This document shows, in pieces, positions 16,260-25,666 of a stretch of DNA of 64,000 nucleotides. A model generated the notes under the pieces. The model did not search any database, was not told the DNA's origin, and was given only the letters and a program-made list of their open reading frames with translations. The stretch is from positions 186,001-250,000 of the forward strand of contig NZ_CP015992.1 in the NCBI RefSeq assembly GCF_001708505.1. Reading direction: 5' to 3'. Made by a program: the position numbers and the translations under genes. Numbering within the stretch: position 1 is the stretch's first letter; each line of letters opens with the position of its first letter. Origin of the DNA: Pseudomonas sp. TCU-HL1 (GTDB lineage Bacteria > Pseudomonadota > Gammaproteobacteria > Pseudomonadales > Pseudomonadaceae).

Positions 16260-17618
16260 ATGACTACCAAGCTCGACCAGCTGACCAGCTGGCTGAAAGA
16301 ACGCAAAATCACCGAAGTTGAATGCATGATCAGCGACCTTACCGGCATTGCTCGCGGTAAGATCTCGCCGACCAACAAGTTCCTGGACGAAAAGGGCATG
16401 CGCCTCCCCGAGAGTGTGCTGCTGCAGACCGTGACCGGCGACTATGTTGAAGACGACATCTATTACGAGCTGCTCGACCCGGCGGACATTGACATGTTCT
16501 GCCGTCCCGACGAGAGCGCCGTCTATCTCGTGCCCTGGGCCATCGAGCCCACCGCGATGGTGATTCATGACACCTTCGACAAGCAGGGCAACCCCATCGA
16601 ACTGTCTCCGCGCAACCTTCTGAAGAAGGTGCTCAAGCTTTACGCCGACAAGGGCTGGAAGCCGATCGTGGCGCCGGAGATGGAGTTCTACCTGACCAAG
16701 CGCTGCGATGACCCGGACTTCCCGCTGCAGGCCCCGCTGGGCCGTTCTGGCCGCCCGGAAACCGGCCGCCAGTCCTTCTCCATTGATGCGGCGAACGAGT
16801 TCGACCCGCTGTTCGAGGACATGTACGACTGGTGCGAAACGCAGGACCTGGACCTCGATACCCTGATCCACGAGGAAGGTCCGGCGCAGATGGAGATCAA
16901 CTTCCGTCACGGCGACGCCCTGGACCTGGCCGACCAGATCCTGGTGTTCAAGCGGACCATGCGCGAGGCCGCCCTCAAGCACAACGTAGCGGCGACCTTC
17001 ATGGCCAAGCCGATCACCGATGAGCCGGGCAGCGCCATGCACCTGCACCAGAGCGTGATCGACATCAAAACCGGGAAGAACATCTTCTCCAACGATGACG
17101 GCTCCATGAGCGAGCTGTTCCTCAACCACATTGGCGGCCTGCAGAAGTACATCCCCGAAGTGCTTCCGCTGTTCGCGCCGAACGTGAACTCCTTCCGTCG
17201 TTTCCTGCCGGATACCTCCGCGCCGGTGAACGTGGAATGGGGTGAGGAAAACCGCACTGTGGGCCTGCGCGTACCGGATGCCGGTCCGCAGAACCGCCGC
17301 GTGGAAAACCGCCTGGCCGGCGCTGACGCCAACCCTTACCTGGCCATCGCCGCGAGTCTGCTGTGCGGCTACATCGGCATGGTGGAAGGCGTTAACCCCA
17401 GCGCGCCGGTCAAAGGTCGTGGCTATGAGCGCCGCAACCTGCGCCTGCCGCTGACCCTGGAGGCCGCGCTGGAGCGCATGGAGTCCTGTCGGGACATCGA
17501 GAAATACCTGAGCGGCAAGTTCGTGACGGCCTATGTGGCGGTCAAGCGTGCCGAGCATGAGAACTTCAAACGGGTGATCAGCTCCTGGGAACGTGAATTC
17601 CTTCTGCTCTCCGTCTGA
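16260..17618 (+). CDS. spuB: Gamma-glutamylpolyamine synthetase SpuB (glutamine synthetase fold)
   Basis: A 452-residue paralogue of SpuI. I start at ATG 16260 (MTTKLDQLTSWLKERKITEV) because GAGG sits eight bases upstream; an in-frame ATG at 16224 has no ribosome-binding site. Motifs: ISDLTGIARGKISP, APEMEFYLTK, EEGPAQMEINFRHGDAL, GSAMHLHQSVID, NRLAGADANPYLAIAASLL. It should gamma-glutamylate polyamines. Two ligases in one locus suggest division by substrate, which is inference. Confidence 0.92.
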   Translation: MTTKLDQLTSWLKERKITEVECMISDLTGIARGKISPTNKFLDEKGMRLPESVLLQTVTGDYVEDDIYYELLDPADIDMFCRPDESAVYLVPWAIEPTAMVIHDTFDKQGNPIELSPRNLLKKVLKLYADKGWKPIVAPEMEFYLTKRCDDPDFPLQAPLGRSGRPETGRQSFSIDAANEFDPLFEDMYDWCETQDLDLDTLIHEEGPAQMEINFRHGDALDLADQILVFKRTMREAALKHNVAATFMAKPITDEPGSAMHLHQSVIDIKTGKNIFSNDDGSMSELFLNHIGGLQKYIPEVLPLFAPNVNSFRRFLPDTSAPVNVEWGEENRTVGLRVPDAGPQNRRVENRLAGADANPYLAIAASLLCGYIGMVEGVNPSAPVKGRGYERRNLRLPLTLEAALERMESCRDIEKYLSGKFVTAYVAVKRAEHENFKRVISSWEREFLLLSV

Positions 17619-17680
17619 TCTGGAACGGAGGCCGGCCGCCTCGGCCGGCCCTCCTGATGTGTGTTTACTGAGGTAGTGAA

Positions 17681-19048
17681 ATGAATAGCCAAGTGACCAA
17701 CCCCAAGACCCTTGAATGGCAAGCGCTAGGTCGTGACCACCACCTGCCACCGTTCACCGACTACAAGGCGCTGAACGCCAAGGGCGCGCGGATCATCACC
17801 AAGGCCGAAGGCGTGTACATCTGGGACAGCGAAGGCAACAAGATCCTCGATGGCATGGCCGGCCTGTGGTGCGTCAACGTCGGCTACGGCCGTGAGGAAC
17901 TGGTCCAGGCCGCGACCCGGCAGATGCGTGAACTGCCCTTCTACAACCTGTTCTTCCAGACCGCGCACCCGCCGGCAGTGGAGCTCTCCAAGGCGATTGC
18001 CGATATCGCGCCGGAAGGCATGAACCACGTGTTCTTCACCGGTTCGGGTTCGGAAGCCAACGACACCGTGCTGCGCATGGTCCGCCACTACTGGGCGATC
18101 AAGGGCCAGCCACAGAAGAAAGTCATCATCGGCCGCTGGAACGGCTACCACGGCTCCACCGTGGCGGGTGTCAGCCTTGGCGGTATGAAGGCGCTGCACG
18201 GGCAGGGCGACCTGCCGATCCCGGGCATCGAACACATCGCCCAGCCGTACTGGTTCGGCGAGGGTGGCGACATGGCACCGGCGGAGTTTGGCGTCTGGGC
18301 GGCCGAACAGCTGGAGAAGAAGATTCTCGAAGTGGGCGAGGACAAGATTGCCGCCTTCATCGCCGAGCCCATCCAGGGCGCGGGTGGCGTGATCGTCCCG
18401 CCGGAAACCTACTGGCCGAAGATCCGCGAGATCCTCGCCAAGTACGACATCCTGTTCATCGCCGATGAAGTGATCTGCGGCTTCGGCCGTACCGGCGAAT
18501 GGTTCGGCAGCCAGTACTACGGCAACGCCCCGGACCTGATGCCGATCGCCAAGGGCCTGACCTCCGGCTACATCCCCATGGGCGGCGTGATTGTCCGCGA
18601 CGAGATCGTCCATACCCTGAATGAGGGAGGGGAGTTCTACCACGGCTTCACCTACTCTGGTCATCCGGTAGCAGCCGCTGTGGCGCTGGAAAACATCCGC
18701 ATCCTGCGTGAAGAGAAGATCGTCGAGAAAGTGAAGGCCGAGACGGCACCGTATTTGCAGCAACGCTGGCAAGAGCTGGCCGATCACCCGTTGGTTGGCG
18801 AAGCGCGCGGTGTCGGCATGGTCGCGGCCCTGGAACTGGTCAAGAACAAGCAGACCCGTGAGCGTTTTGCCAGTGGTATCGGAATGCTGTGCCGTGAGCA
18901 CTGCTTCCGTAACGGCCTGATCATGCGCGCGGTGGGTGACACCATGATCATCTCGCCGCCTTTGGTGATCAGCAAAGATGAAGTCGACGAACTGGTGACC
19001 AAGGCACGCAAGTGCCTGGACCTCACCTTGGCTGAAGTAAAAGGCTAA
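17681..19048 (+). CDS. spuC: Polyamine:pyruvate aminotransferase SpuC
   Basis: A 455-residue class III (omega) aminotransferase using PLP. The lysine is Lys291 in PIAKGLTSGYIPMGG; DEVICGFGRTG (262-272) supplies the ring-binding aspartate; SGSEANDTV (122-130) contacts phosphate. SpuC moves an amino group from putrescine, cadaverine or spermidine to pyruvate, giving alanine and an aminoaldehyde. It follows spuB by 62 bases. The family also has beta-alanine:pyruvate members, but the locus favours SpuC. Confidence 0.93.
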   Translation: MNSQVTNPKTLEWQALGRDHHLPPFTDYKALNAKGARIITKAEGVYIWDSEGNKILDGMAGLWCVNVGYGREELVQAATRQMRELPFYNLFFQTAHPPAVELSKAIADIAPEGMNHVFFTGSGSEANDTVLRMVRHYWAIKGQPQKKVIIGRWNGYHGSTVAGVSLGGMKALHGQGDLPIPGIEHIAQPYWFGEGGDMAPAEFGVWAAEQLEKKILEVGEDKIAAFIAEPIQGAGGVIVPPETYWPKIREILAKYDILFIADEVICGFGRTGEWFGSQYYGNAPDLMPIAKGLTSGYIPMGGVIVRDEIVHTLNEGGEFYHGFTYSGHPVAAAVALENIRILREEKIVEKVKAETAPYLQQRWQELADHPLVGEARGVGMVAALELVKNKQTRERFASGIGMLCREHCFRNGLIMRAVGDTMIISPPLVISKDEVDELVTKARKCLDLTLAEVKG

Positions 19049-19143
19049 GAAAAAGAGGGCTTGATGGTGGCATTTGGAGATGCCGCCTGTTGTAAGCAGG
19101 CCCTCTACCTTGCCAGACTTCGCCGGTGCGTTGGCCAGGCTCA

Positions 19144-19178
19144 CCGAGTGGTGGCGTATTCGGTACGACGCCACTCGG
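19144..19178 (+). repeat. Intercistronic hairpin between spuC and spuD
   Basis: CCGAGTGG (19144-19151) and CCACTCGG (19171-19178) enclose further partly paired bases, ending 29 bases before the spuD start. The 158-base gap also holds AGAGGGC...GCCCTCT (about 19054-19108). These structures could protect a processed spuD mRNA and raise binding-protein output relative to the enzymes; this is inference. Confidence 0.55.
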
Positions 19179-19206
19179 ACACTTCAACAACAATGGAGCT
19201 ACCCGC

Positions 19207-20307
19207 ATGATCAAAACCTTCGGCAAGACCCTGCTCGCCATGACCCTGGCGGGTGCCGTGGCCGGTATGGCCCAGGCTGACGACAAGGTGCTGCACGTCT
19301 ACAACTGGTCGGACTACATCGCGCCGGATACCGTCGAGAAGTTCACCAAGGAAACCGGTATCAAGGTCGTCTACGACGTCTTCGACTCCAACGAGACTCT
19401 GGAAGCCAAGCTCCTGGCCGGCAAGTCCGGTTACGACATCGTGGTGCCGTCCAACAACTTCCTGGCCAAGCAGATCAAGGCCAAGGTTTATCAGCCGCTG
19501 GACAAGTCCAAACTGCCGAACTGGAAGAACCTGGACCCGAACCTGCTGAAAACCGTCGAAGTTTCCGACCCGGGCAACCAGTACGCCTTCCCCTACATGT
19601 GGGGCTCCATCGGCATCGGCTACAACCCGGAGAAGGTCAAGGCCGTTCTGGGCGACAACGCCCCGGTCGATTCCTGGGACCTGTTGTTCAAGCCCGAGAA
19701 CATCGAGAAGCTGAAGGCCTGCGGTGTGTCCTTCCTCGACTCGCCGACCGAGATCCTGCCGATCGCTCTGCACTACCTGGGCTACAGCCCGGTCAGCCAG
19801 GACCCCAAGCAGTTGAAGGAAGCCGAAGCGCTGTTCCTGAAGATCCGTCCGTACGTGACCTACTTCCACTCCTCCAAGTACATCTCTGACCTGGCCAACG
19901 GCAACCTCTGCGTGGCAGTGGGCTACTCGGGTGACGTGTACCAGGCCAAGTCCCGCGCCGAAGAAGCCAAAGGTGGCGTAACCGTTGCCTACAAGATTCC
20001 CAAGGAAGGCGCCGGCACCTTCTTCGACATGGTCGCCATCCCGGCTGACGCCGCGAACCCGGATGCCGCCTACGCCTTCATGAACTTCCTGATGAAGCCG
20101 GAAATCATGGCTGAGATTACGAACGAGGTGCAGTTCCCGAACGGCAACGCCGCTGCCACCCCGCTGGTAGACGAGGCGATCCGCAACGACCCAGGCATCT
20201 ACCCGAGCCAGGAGACCATGGCCAAGCTCTACGCCTTCCCTGACCTGCCGGCCAAGGTGCAACGCGCCATGACCCGTACCTGGACCACCATCAAGTCGGG
20301 CAAGTAA
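19207..20307 (+). CDS. spuD: Putrescine-preferring periplasmic binding protein SpuD
   Basis: A 366-residue PotF-type precursor. A signal peptide (MIKTFGKTLLAMTLAGAVAG, then MAQA) precedes DDKVLHVYNWSDYIAPDTVE. The ligand-pocket segments YDVFDSNETLEAKLL, YMWGSIGIGYN, YFHSSKYISDL and FFDMVAIPADAAN are shared with SpuE. PAO1 SpuD is putrescine-selective and SpuE spermidine-selective; that split is assumed here from position. ATG 19207 follows GGAG. SpuD feeds SpuFGH. Confidence 0.9.
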   Translation: MIKTFGKTLLAMTLAGAVAGMAQADDKVLHVYNWSDYIAPDTVEKFTKETGIKVVYDVFDSNETLEAKLLAGKSGYDIVVPSNNFLAKQIKAKVYQPLDKSKLPNWKNLDPNLLKTVEVSDPGNQYAFPYMWGSIGIGYNPEKVKAVLGDNAPVDSWDLLFKPENIEKLKACGVSFLDSPTEILPIALHYLGYSPVSQDPKQLKEAEALFLKIRPYVTYFHSSKYISDLANGNLCVAVGYSGDVYQAKSRAEEAKGGVTVAYKIPKEGAGTFFDMVAIPADAANPDAAYAFMNFLMKPEIMAEITNEVQFPNGNAAATPLVDEAIRNDPGIYPSQETMAKLYAFPDLPAKVQRAMTRTWTTIKSGK

Positions 20308-20445
20308 GCACGACTGCCGTGCCCGGCGGGGTTTCCCCCGCCGGTGCCCGGACCGGGCTGCGAAACGCTGCAAGTTCATTGACCCGGGTTACCGGATTGA
20401 CCCGAGCTACCTCCGGCCCAGCCGGAACGACAAGAGGACGAAGCT

Positions 20446-21540
20446 GTGCACTCTCCCATCCGCAAGCTGATGATCACTGCCGCGGCCACCCTGTCCCTGG
20501 TTTCCCAGGCCCAGGCGGATCAGACGGTGCATATCTACAACTGGTCGGACTATATCGGCGAGACCACCCTGGCGGATTTCCAGAAGGAAACCGGCATCAA
20601 GCCGGTGTATGACGTTTTCGACTCCAACGAGACCCTGGAAGGCAAGCTGCTGGCGGGCCACACCGGCTATGACGTCGTCGTACCCTCGAACCACTTCCTC
20701 GGCAAGCAGATCAAGGCAGGCGCGTTCCAGAAACTCGACCGCAGCCAACTGTCCAACTGGCAGAACCTGGACCCCAACCTGCTCAAGCAACTCGAGCGCA
20801 ACGACGCGGGCAACCTGTACGCAGTCCCCTACCTGTGGGGCACCAACGGCATCGGCTACAACGTCGAGAAGGTCAAGGCCGTGCTTGGTGTCGACCAGAT
20901 CGACTCCTGGGCGATGATCTTCGAGCCGGAAAACATCAAGAAGCTCAGCCAGTGCGGCGTGGCCTTCCTCGACTCGGCGGACGAAATGATTCCCGCCGTG
21001 CTCAATTACATGGGCCTGGACCCCAACAGCACCAACCCGGACGACTACAAGAAGGCCGAGGCGAAGCTGCTGGCGGTACGCCCTTACGTCACCTATTTCC
21101 ACTCTTCCAAGTACATCGGCGACCTGGCCAACGGCGACATCTGCGTCGCGGCCGGCTTCTCCGGTGACATCTTCCAGGCGGCCTCGCGCGCCGAAGAAGC
21201 CGGCAAGGGTATCCAGATCGCCTACGCGATCCCGAAAGAAGGCGGCAACCTCTGGTTCGACATGCTGGCCATCCCCGCCGACGCGGCGAACGCCCAAGAG
21301 GCCCATGCCTTCATCAACTATCTGCTCAAGCCCGAGGTGATCGCCAAGGTCAGCGATTACGTCGGCTACGCAAACCCCAACCTCAAGGCTGGGGAGTTCA
21401 TGGATCAGGAAGTACGCACCGACGAGTCCGTCTACCCGCCACAAGCGGTGCTGGACAAACTCTATGTTTCGGCGGAGTTGCCGCCGAAAGTCCAGCGGCT
21501 GATGACCCGCAGCTGGACCAAGGTCAAGTCGGGCAAATGA
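20446..21540 (+). CDS. spuE: Spermidine-preferring periplasmic binding protein SpuE
   Basis: A 364-residue paralogue of SpuD with signal peptide and mature start DQTVHIYNWSDYIGETTLADF. The start is GTG 20446, placed by GAGGA eight bases upstream; the next in-frame ATG (20470) would cut the signal peptide's basic end. Segments YDVFDSNETLEGKLL, YLWGTNGIGYNVEKV, YFHSSKYIGDL and LWFDMLAIPADAAN mirror SpuD. Sequence divergence between the two suggests distinct ligands. In P. aeruginosa SpuE takes up spermidine and influences type III secretion. Confidence 0.9.
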   Translation: MHSPIRKLMITAAATLSLVSQAQADQTVHIYNWSDYIGETTLADFQKETGIKPVYDVFDSNETLEGKLLAGHTGYDVVVPSNHFLGKQIKAGAFQKLDRSQLSNWQNLDPNLLKQLERNDAGNLYAVPYLWGTNGIGYNVEKVKAVLGVDQIDSWAMIFEPENIKKLSQCGVAFLDSADEMIPAVLNYMGLDPNSTNPDDYKKAEAKLLAVRPYVTYFHSSKYIGDLANGDICVAAGFSGDIFQAASRAEEAGKGIQIAYAIPKEGGNLWFDMLAIPADAANAQEAHAFINYLLKPEVIAKVSDYVGYANPNLKAGEFMDQEVRTDESVYPPQAVLDKLYVSAELPPKVQRLMTRSWTKVKSGK

Positions 21541-21681
21541 TGCAAGGCCGGTGACGCCCGTCGTGTGGCGGGACCATCGGCTCAACCGTGGCGGTGTCGG
21601 GCAGGAAGCCTGGTTCACGCCCATGCTGTGTAAACGCGCCCGGCCGCGGTGGTCGGGTAGCAAATTCTGGGAGTTGTGGTA

Positions 21682-22824
21682 ATGGCAATAGCCTCCGGTG
21701 CCTACAAGAAAGCCCTTGAGGGCAACCAGCAACCCAAAGAGGTGTTGGTAAAGATCGACCGGGTAACCAAGAAGTTCGACGAGACGGTGGCCGTGGACAG
21801 CGTGTCCCTGGACATCAAGAAGGGCGAGATCTTTGCCCTGCTCGGCGGCTCCGGTTCGGGTAAATCAACCTTGCTGCGTATGCTTGCGGGTTTCGAGCGT
21901 CCGTCCGAAGGGCGCATCATGCTCGATGGCGTCGACATCACCGACATGCCGCCCTATGAGCGCCCGATCAACATGATGTTCCAGTCCTATGCGCTCTTCC
22001 CGCATATGACTGTTGCGCAGAACATCGCCTTCGGACTTAAACAGGACCGGCTCCCGGCTGCGGAGGTCGACGCGCGCGTCAACGAGATGCTCAAGCTCGT
22101 GCAGATGACCCAGTACGCCAAGCGCAAGCCGCATCAGCTGTCCGGCGGCCAGCGTCAGCGTGTGGCCCTGGCCCGCTCGCTGGCCAAGCGTCCCAAGCTG
22201 CTGCTGCTCGACGAGCCCATGGGCGCCCTGGACAAGAAGCTGCGCTCGCAGATGCAGTTGGAACTGGTTGAGATCATCGAACGCGTGGGCGTGACCTGCG
22301 TGATGGTGACCCACGACCAGGAAGAGGCCATGACCATGGCCCAGCGCATCGCCATCATGCACCTGGGTTGCATCGAGCAGATCGGCAGCCCGGTAGACAT
22401 CTACGAGACCCCCATCAGCCGCCAGGTGTGCGAGTTCATCGGCAACGTCAACCTCTTCGACGGCGAAGTGGTGGAAGACGCCGAGGCCCATGCGCTGATC
22501 GCCTGTCCGCAGCTGGAGCGCCCGATCTACGTCGGCCACGGCGTGACCACCTCGGTACAGGACAAGCGCATCACCTACGCCCTGCGTCCGGAGAAGCTGC
22601 TGGTGACCACCGAGCAGCCCACCTGCGAGTACAACTGGTCGCGTGGCCGGGTCCACGACATCGCCTACCTGGGCGGTCATTCGGTGTTCTACGTCAAGCT
22701 GCCCAACGGCACGGTCGTCCAGTCCTTCGTCGCCAACGCCGAGCGCCGTGGCGCCCGTCCGACCTGGGATGACGAAGTGTTCGTATGGTGGGAAGACGAC
22801 AGCGGCGTGGTACTGCGGTCATGA
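21682..22824 (+). CDS. spuF: Polyamine ABC transporter ATP-binding protein SpuF
   Basis: A 380-residue PotA/PotG-type ATPase. Walker A is GGSGSGKST (about 55-63); LSGGQRQRVALARSLA, LLLLDEPMGALDKKLR and VTHDQEEAMTMA follow; a C-terminal TOBE region (about 280-370) regulates the transporter. ATG 21682 was chosen for GGGAG eight bases upstream over a GTG six bases earlier. It overlaps spuG by four bases (ATGA). Confidence 0.92.
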   Translation: MAIASGAYKKALEGNQQPKEVLVKIDRVTKKFDETVAVDSVSLDIKKGEIFALLGGSGSGKSTLLRMLAGFERPSEGRIMLDGVDITDMPPYERPINMMFQSYALFPHMTVAQNIAFGLKQDRLPAAEVDARVNEMLKLVQMTQYAKRKPHQLSGGQRQRVALARSLAKRPKLLLLDEPMGALDKKLRSQMQLELVEIIERVGVTCVMVTHDQEEAMTMAQRIAIMHLGCIEQIGSPVDIYETPISRQVCEFIGNVNLFDGEVVEDAEAHALIACPQLERPIYVGHGVTTSVQDKRITYALRPEKLLVTTEQPTCEYNWSRGRVHDIAYLGGHSVFYVKLPNGTVVQSFVANAERRGARPTWDDEVFVWWEDDSGVVLRS

Positions 22825-23729
22825 AAATTCCCAAACTGAAAAACCTGCTGCCGACCGGCCGGCACCTCGTCATCGGGGTTCCGTTCTTCTGGCTGTTCCT
22901 GTTCTTCCTGCTGCCTTTCGCCATCGTGCTGAAGATCAGCTTCGCCGAAGCCGACGTGGCCATCCCGCCGTATACGGATATCTACACCTGGGCGGACAAC
23001 CAGCTGCAACTCATCCTCAACCTGGGCAACTATCTGCTGCTCAACGAGGACGAGCTGTACCTGGCGGCCTATCTGGGCTCGCTGAAGGTCGCCTTCTTCA
23101 GCACCCTGATGTGCCTGCTGATCGGCTACCCGATGGCGTATGCCATCGCACGCGCCAGCAAGGAAGCCCAGACCGTGCTGTTGCTGCTGATCATGATGCC
23201 GACCTGGACTGCGATCCTGATCCGGGTCTACGCCTGGATGGGCATCCTCAGCAACAACGGCCTGCTCAACGGCGTCCTGATGGGCATGGGGCTGATCGAC
23301 GAGCCGCTGCAGATCCTCAACACCAACGTTGCGGTGTACATCGGCGTCGTCTACTCGTACCTGCCGTTCATGATCCTGCCGCTCTACGCCAACCTGGTGA
23401 AGCATGATGCCAGCCTGCTGGAGGCCGCGTCGGACCTCGGGTCGAGCACCTTCAACAGCTTCTGGAAAATCACCGTGCCGTTGTCGAAGAACGGCATCAT
23501 CGCCGGCTCCATGCTGGTGTTCATCCCGGTGGTGGGCGAGTTCGTGATTCCGGAACTGCTCGGCGGCCCGGAGACCCTGATGATCGGCAAGGTGCTGTGG
23601 CAGGAGTTCTTCAACAACCGCGACTGGCCGGTGGCGTCCGCCCTGGCGGTGGTGATGCTGGCGGTCCTGATCGTGCCCATCATTCTGTTCAACAAGAACC
23701 AGGCCAAAGAACTGGAGGGCAAGGTATGA
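22821..23729 (+). CDS. spuG: Polyamine ABC transporter permease SpuG
   Basis: A 302-residue PotH/PotB-like permease with about six membrane segments, the first at FFWLFLFFLLPFAIVLKISF. The EAA-type loop LEAASDLGSSTFNSFWKITV marks the ATPase contact. ATG 22821 and the spuF stop overlap; its own stop overlaps spuH in the same way. It should pair with SpuH to form the polyamine channel. Confidence 0.92.
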   Translation: MKIPKLKNLLPTGRHLVIGVPFFWLFLFFLLPFAIVLKISFAEADVAIPPYTDIYTWADNQLQLILNLGNYLLLNEDELYLAAYLGSLKVAFFSTLMCLLIGYPMAYAIARASKEAQTVLLLLIMMPTWTAILIRVYAWMGILSNNGLLNGVLMGMGLIDEPLQILNTNVAVYIGVVYSYLPFMILPLYANLVKHDASLLEAASDLGSSTFNSFWKITVPLSKNGIIAGSMLVFIPVVGEFVIPELLGGPETLMIGKVLWQEFFNNRDWPVASALAVVMLAVLIVPIILFNKNQAKELEGKV

Positions 23730-24610
23730 GGCGCTTCAGTTTCTCCACCCTGATGCTGTGGGCAGGCCTGCTGTTCATCTACCTGCCGATGATCATCCTG
23801 GTCATCTACTCCTTCAACGCCTCCAAGCTGGTGACCGTCTGGGGTGGCTGGTCGGTGAAGTGGTACGTGGGCCTCCTGGACAACACCCAGCTGATGAACT
23901 CAGTGGGCCGTTCCCTGGAGATTGCGCTCTACACCGCAGTCGCCGCCGTGGCCCTGGGTACCCTGGCTGCCTTCGTGCTGACCCGCATCCCGCGTTTCCG
24001 TGGCCGCACCATGTTCGGCGGCATGGTCACCGCGCCGCTGGTCATGCCCGAGGTCATCACCGGTCTGTCGCTACTGCTGCTCTTCGTGGCCATGGCGCAA
24101 CTGATCGGCTGGCCCCAGGAGCGCGGCATCGTCACCATCTGGATCGCGCACACCACCTTCTGCTCGGCCTACGTGGCCATCGTGGTGTCGGCGCGCCTGC
24201 GTGAGCTGGACCTGTCCATCGAGGAGGCGGCCATGGACCTGGGCGCGCGTCCGTGGAAGGTGTTCATCCTGATCACCATCCCGATGATCGCGCCGTCCCT
24301 GGCGGCGGGCGGCATGATGTCCTTCGCCCTGTCCCTGGACGACCTGGTACTGGCCAGCTTCGTGTCCGGCCCCGGTTCCACCACCCTGCCGATGGAGGTC
24401 TTCTCCGCCGTGCGCCTGGGCGTGAAGCCGGAGATCAACGCCGTGGCCAGCCTGATCCTGCTGACTGTCTCGCTGTTCACCTTCTTTGCCTGGTTCTTCA
24501 CCCGTCAGGCCGAGGAGCGTCGCAAGCGCGCGATCCAGCAGGCGATGGAAACCATGGCCGAGGAAGCTACCGCCTCCAGCTGGAAGCCGGCTTCCACCCA
24601 GACCGCCTGA
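23726..24610 (+). CDS. spuH: Polyamine ABC transporter permease SpuH
   Basis: A 294-residue PotI/PotC-like permease. The N-terminal segment LLFIYLPMIILVIYSFNAS is characteristic and the EAA loop is EEAAMDLGARPWKVFILITI. It is the last gene of spuABCDEFGH, closed by a strong terminator 12 bases after the stop. Confidence 0.92.
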   Translation: MRRFSFSTLMLWAGLLFIYLPMIILVIYSFNASKLVTVWGGWSVKWYVGLLDNTQLMNSVGRSLEIALYTAVAAVALGTLAAFVLTRIPRFRGRTMFGGMVTAPLVMPEVITGLSLLLLFVAMAQLIGWPQERGIVTIWIAHTTFCSAYVAIVVSARLRELDLSIEEAAMDLGARPWKVFILITIPMIAPSLAAGGMMSFALSLDDLVLASFVSGPGSTTLPMEVFSAVRLGVKPEINAVASLILLTVSLFTFFAWFFTRQAEERRKRAIQQAMETMAEEATASSWKPASTQTA

Positions 24611-24621
24611 TCCAGCGCTGC

Positions 24622-24659
24622 AAAACACAAAGGCCACCTTCGGGTGGCCTTTGTGTTTT
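24622..24659 (+). terminator. Strong intrinsic terminator of the spu operon
   Basis: A 17-base perfect stem, AAAACACAAAGGCCACC (24622-24638) and its complement (24643-24659), capped by a stable TTCG tetraloop. The stem itself ends in T4 on the plus strand and A-rich bases precede it, so it can work in both directions. Confidence 0.93.
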
Positions 24660-24680
24660 CTGGATGATCCTGGAACAGCT

Positions 24681-24724
24681 CTTGTGGGAGCGATTTCAAT
24701 CGCGAATAAATTCGCTCCCACAAG
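24681..24724. repeat. REP-like palindrome (GTGGGAGCGAATT type)
   Basis: CTTGTGGGAGCGATTTCAAT meets its near complement ending GCTCCCACAAG. It is a standard Pseudomonas intergenic palindrome between the spu terminator and the convergent NRDE gene. No associated REP-tyrosine transposase gene is in the window. Confidence 0.85.
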
Positions 24725-24744
24725 TGTGGTGTCTCGGGCAGTAG

Positions 24745-25497
24745 TCAGTCCTGCAATGCCATCCGCACATCCCCCAGCTTGGCGCCGTAAGGGCCGTAGC
24801 TGCGCTCCACCAGTTCGCGGCTACCGTCAGCGCGGACGATCAACGCCGAGCTGGCCCGGGTGCCGTAGGTGCGGGTGGCGATGAACACGCTGGAGAGCAT
24901 GCGCTCGGTGTTCAGCCCCACGCCGGTGTCCGGCAGGATGTGGTCCGGCGCCACTTCCGGGTCGTGCAGCAGGTTCAGCAGGGAGTCGGTGGACGGCGGC
25001 GCCAGGCATTCGGCAATCGCCGCCTTGCCGCGCTCGACCTTCGGCCAGGGCGTGTCCAGGTCGGCGTTGGAGACGCCATAGACACCAGCCTTGAGGTTGA
25101 TCGGTCCGCCACTGCGCGGGTTGAGGAACCACAACTCGCGGTCGTCCCCCACTACCAGGTTGAAGCCTGAATAGTCGTTGGCACGGCGCAAGGCGTCTTC
25201 GAGGAACTCGCCCGGCCCCATGCTCCCACGCAGGTACTGCACGCAGAGTTCGCCGCGGGTTCGGCCAACCGGGGGCGTTCGCGGGTCGCGGATATTGGTG
25301 AGGGCGGCGAAGCGGCCTTTGGGCCCGGCACCGAGCCAGGTACCTCCGGCTTCCAGGTCGCGACCGGCAATCACGCCGGGTGCGTCTTCCCATTTCGCCA
25401 TGGGAAGGGTGGGACGTGCGTAGAATTCATCGCGGTTTGCAGCGAGCACCAGCGGGACTTCGTGTCCGGGGCGCCATGCGAATACGATCAGGCACAT
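24745..25497 (-). CDS. NRDE-family protein (TANGO2 homologue)
   Basis: A 250-residue protein beginning MCLIVFAWRPGHEVPLVLAA and followed by NRDEFYARP, the family-defining motif (NRDE, residues 21-24). GRDLEAGGTWLGAGPKGRFA and ALTNIRDP are also conserved. The N-terminal cysteine (Cys2) suggests an Ntn-hydrolase-like fold after methionine removal. TANGO2 proteins are linked to haem handling and lipid metabolism in eukaryotes; the bacterial role is not settled. It faces the spu operon and is monocistronic. Confidence 0.87.
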   Translation of the reverse strand: MCLIVFAWRPGHEVPLVLAANRDEFYARPTLPMAKWEDAPGVIAGRDLEAGGTWLGAGPKGRFAALTNIRDPRTPPVGRTRGELCVQYLRGSMGPGEFLEDALRRANDYSGFNLVVGDDRELWFLNPRSGGPINLKAGVYGVSNADLDTPWPKVERGKAAIAECLAPPSTDSLLNLLHDPEVAPDHILPDTGVGLNTERMLSSVFIATRTYGTRASSALIVRADGSRELVERSYGPYGAKLGDVRMALQD

Positions 25498-25666
25498 GGA
25501 GTCGTCTCCTTTTTATGAGCCGGAGTGTAGCAGCCTGTAGGAAAACTACCTGAGCTGCGTGAGGTTTCCTTCAGGGTTATCGGCAGGTTTCGGCTGGCGT
25601 CCATCGCCCCAGGTGGAGCGCAAAACAGCCTTCCGTTAACATGCCGCTTTGTTTTTGGGGGTGTCC

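Noticed and set aside
16131..17750. A 539-codon minus-strand frame opposite spuB
   Set aside because: Shadow of the glutamine-synthetase-like gene; histidine- and glycine-rich low-complexity text with no recognisable motif.
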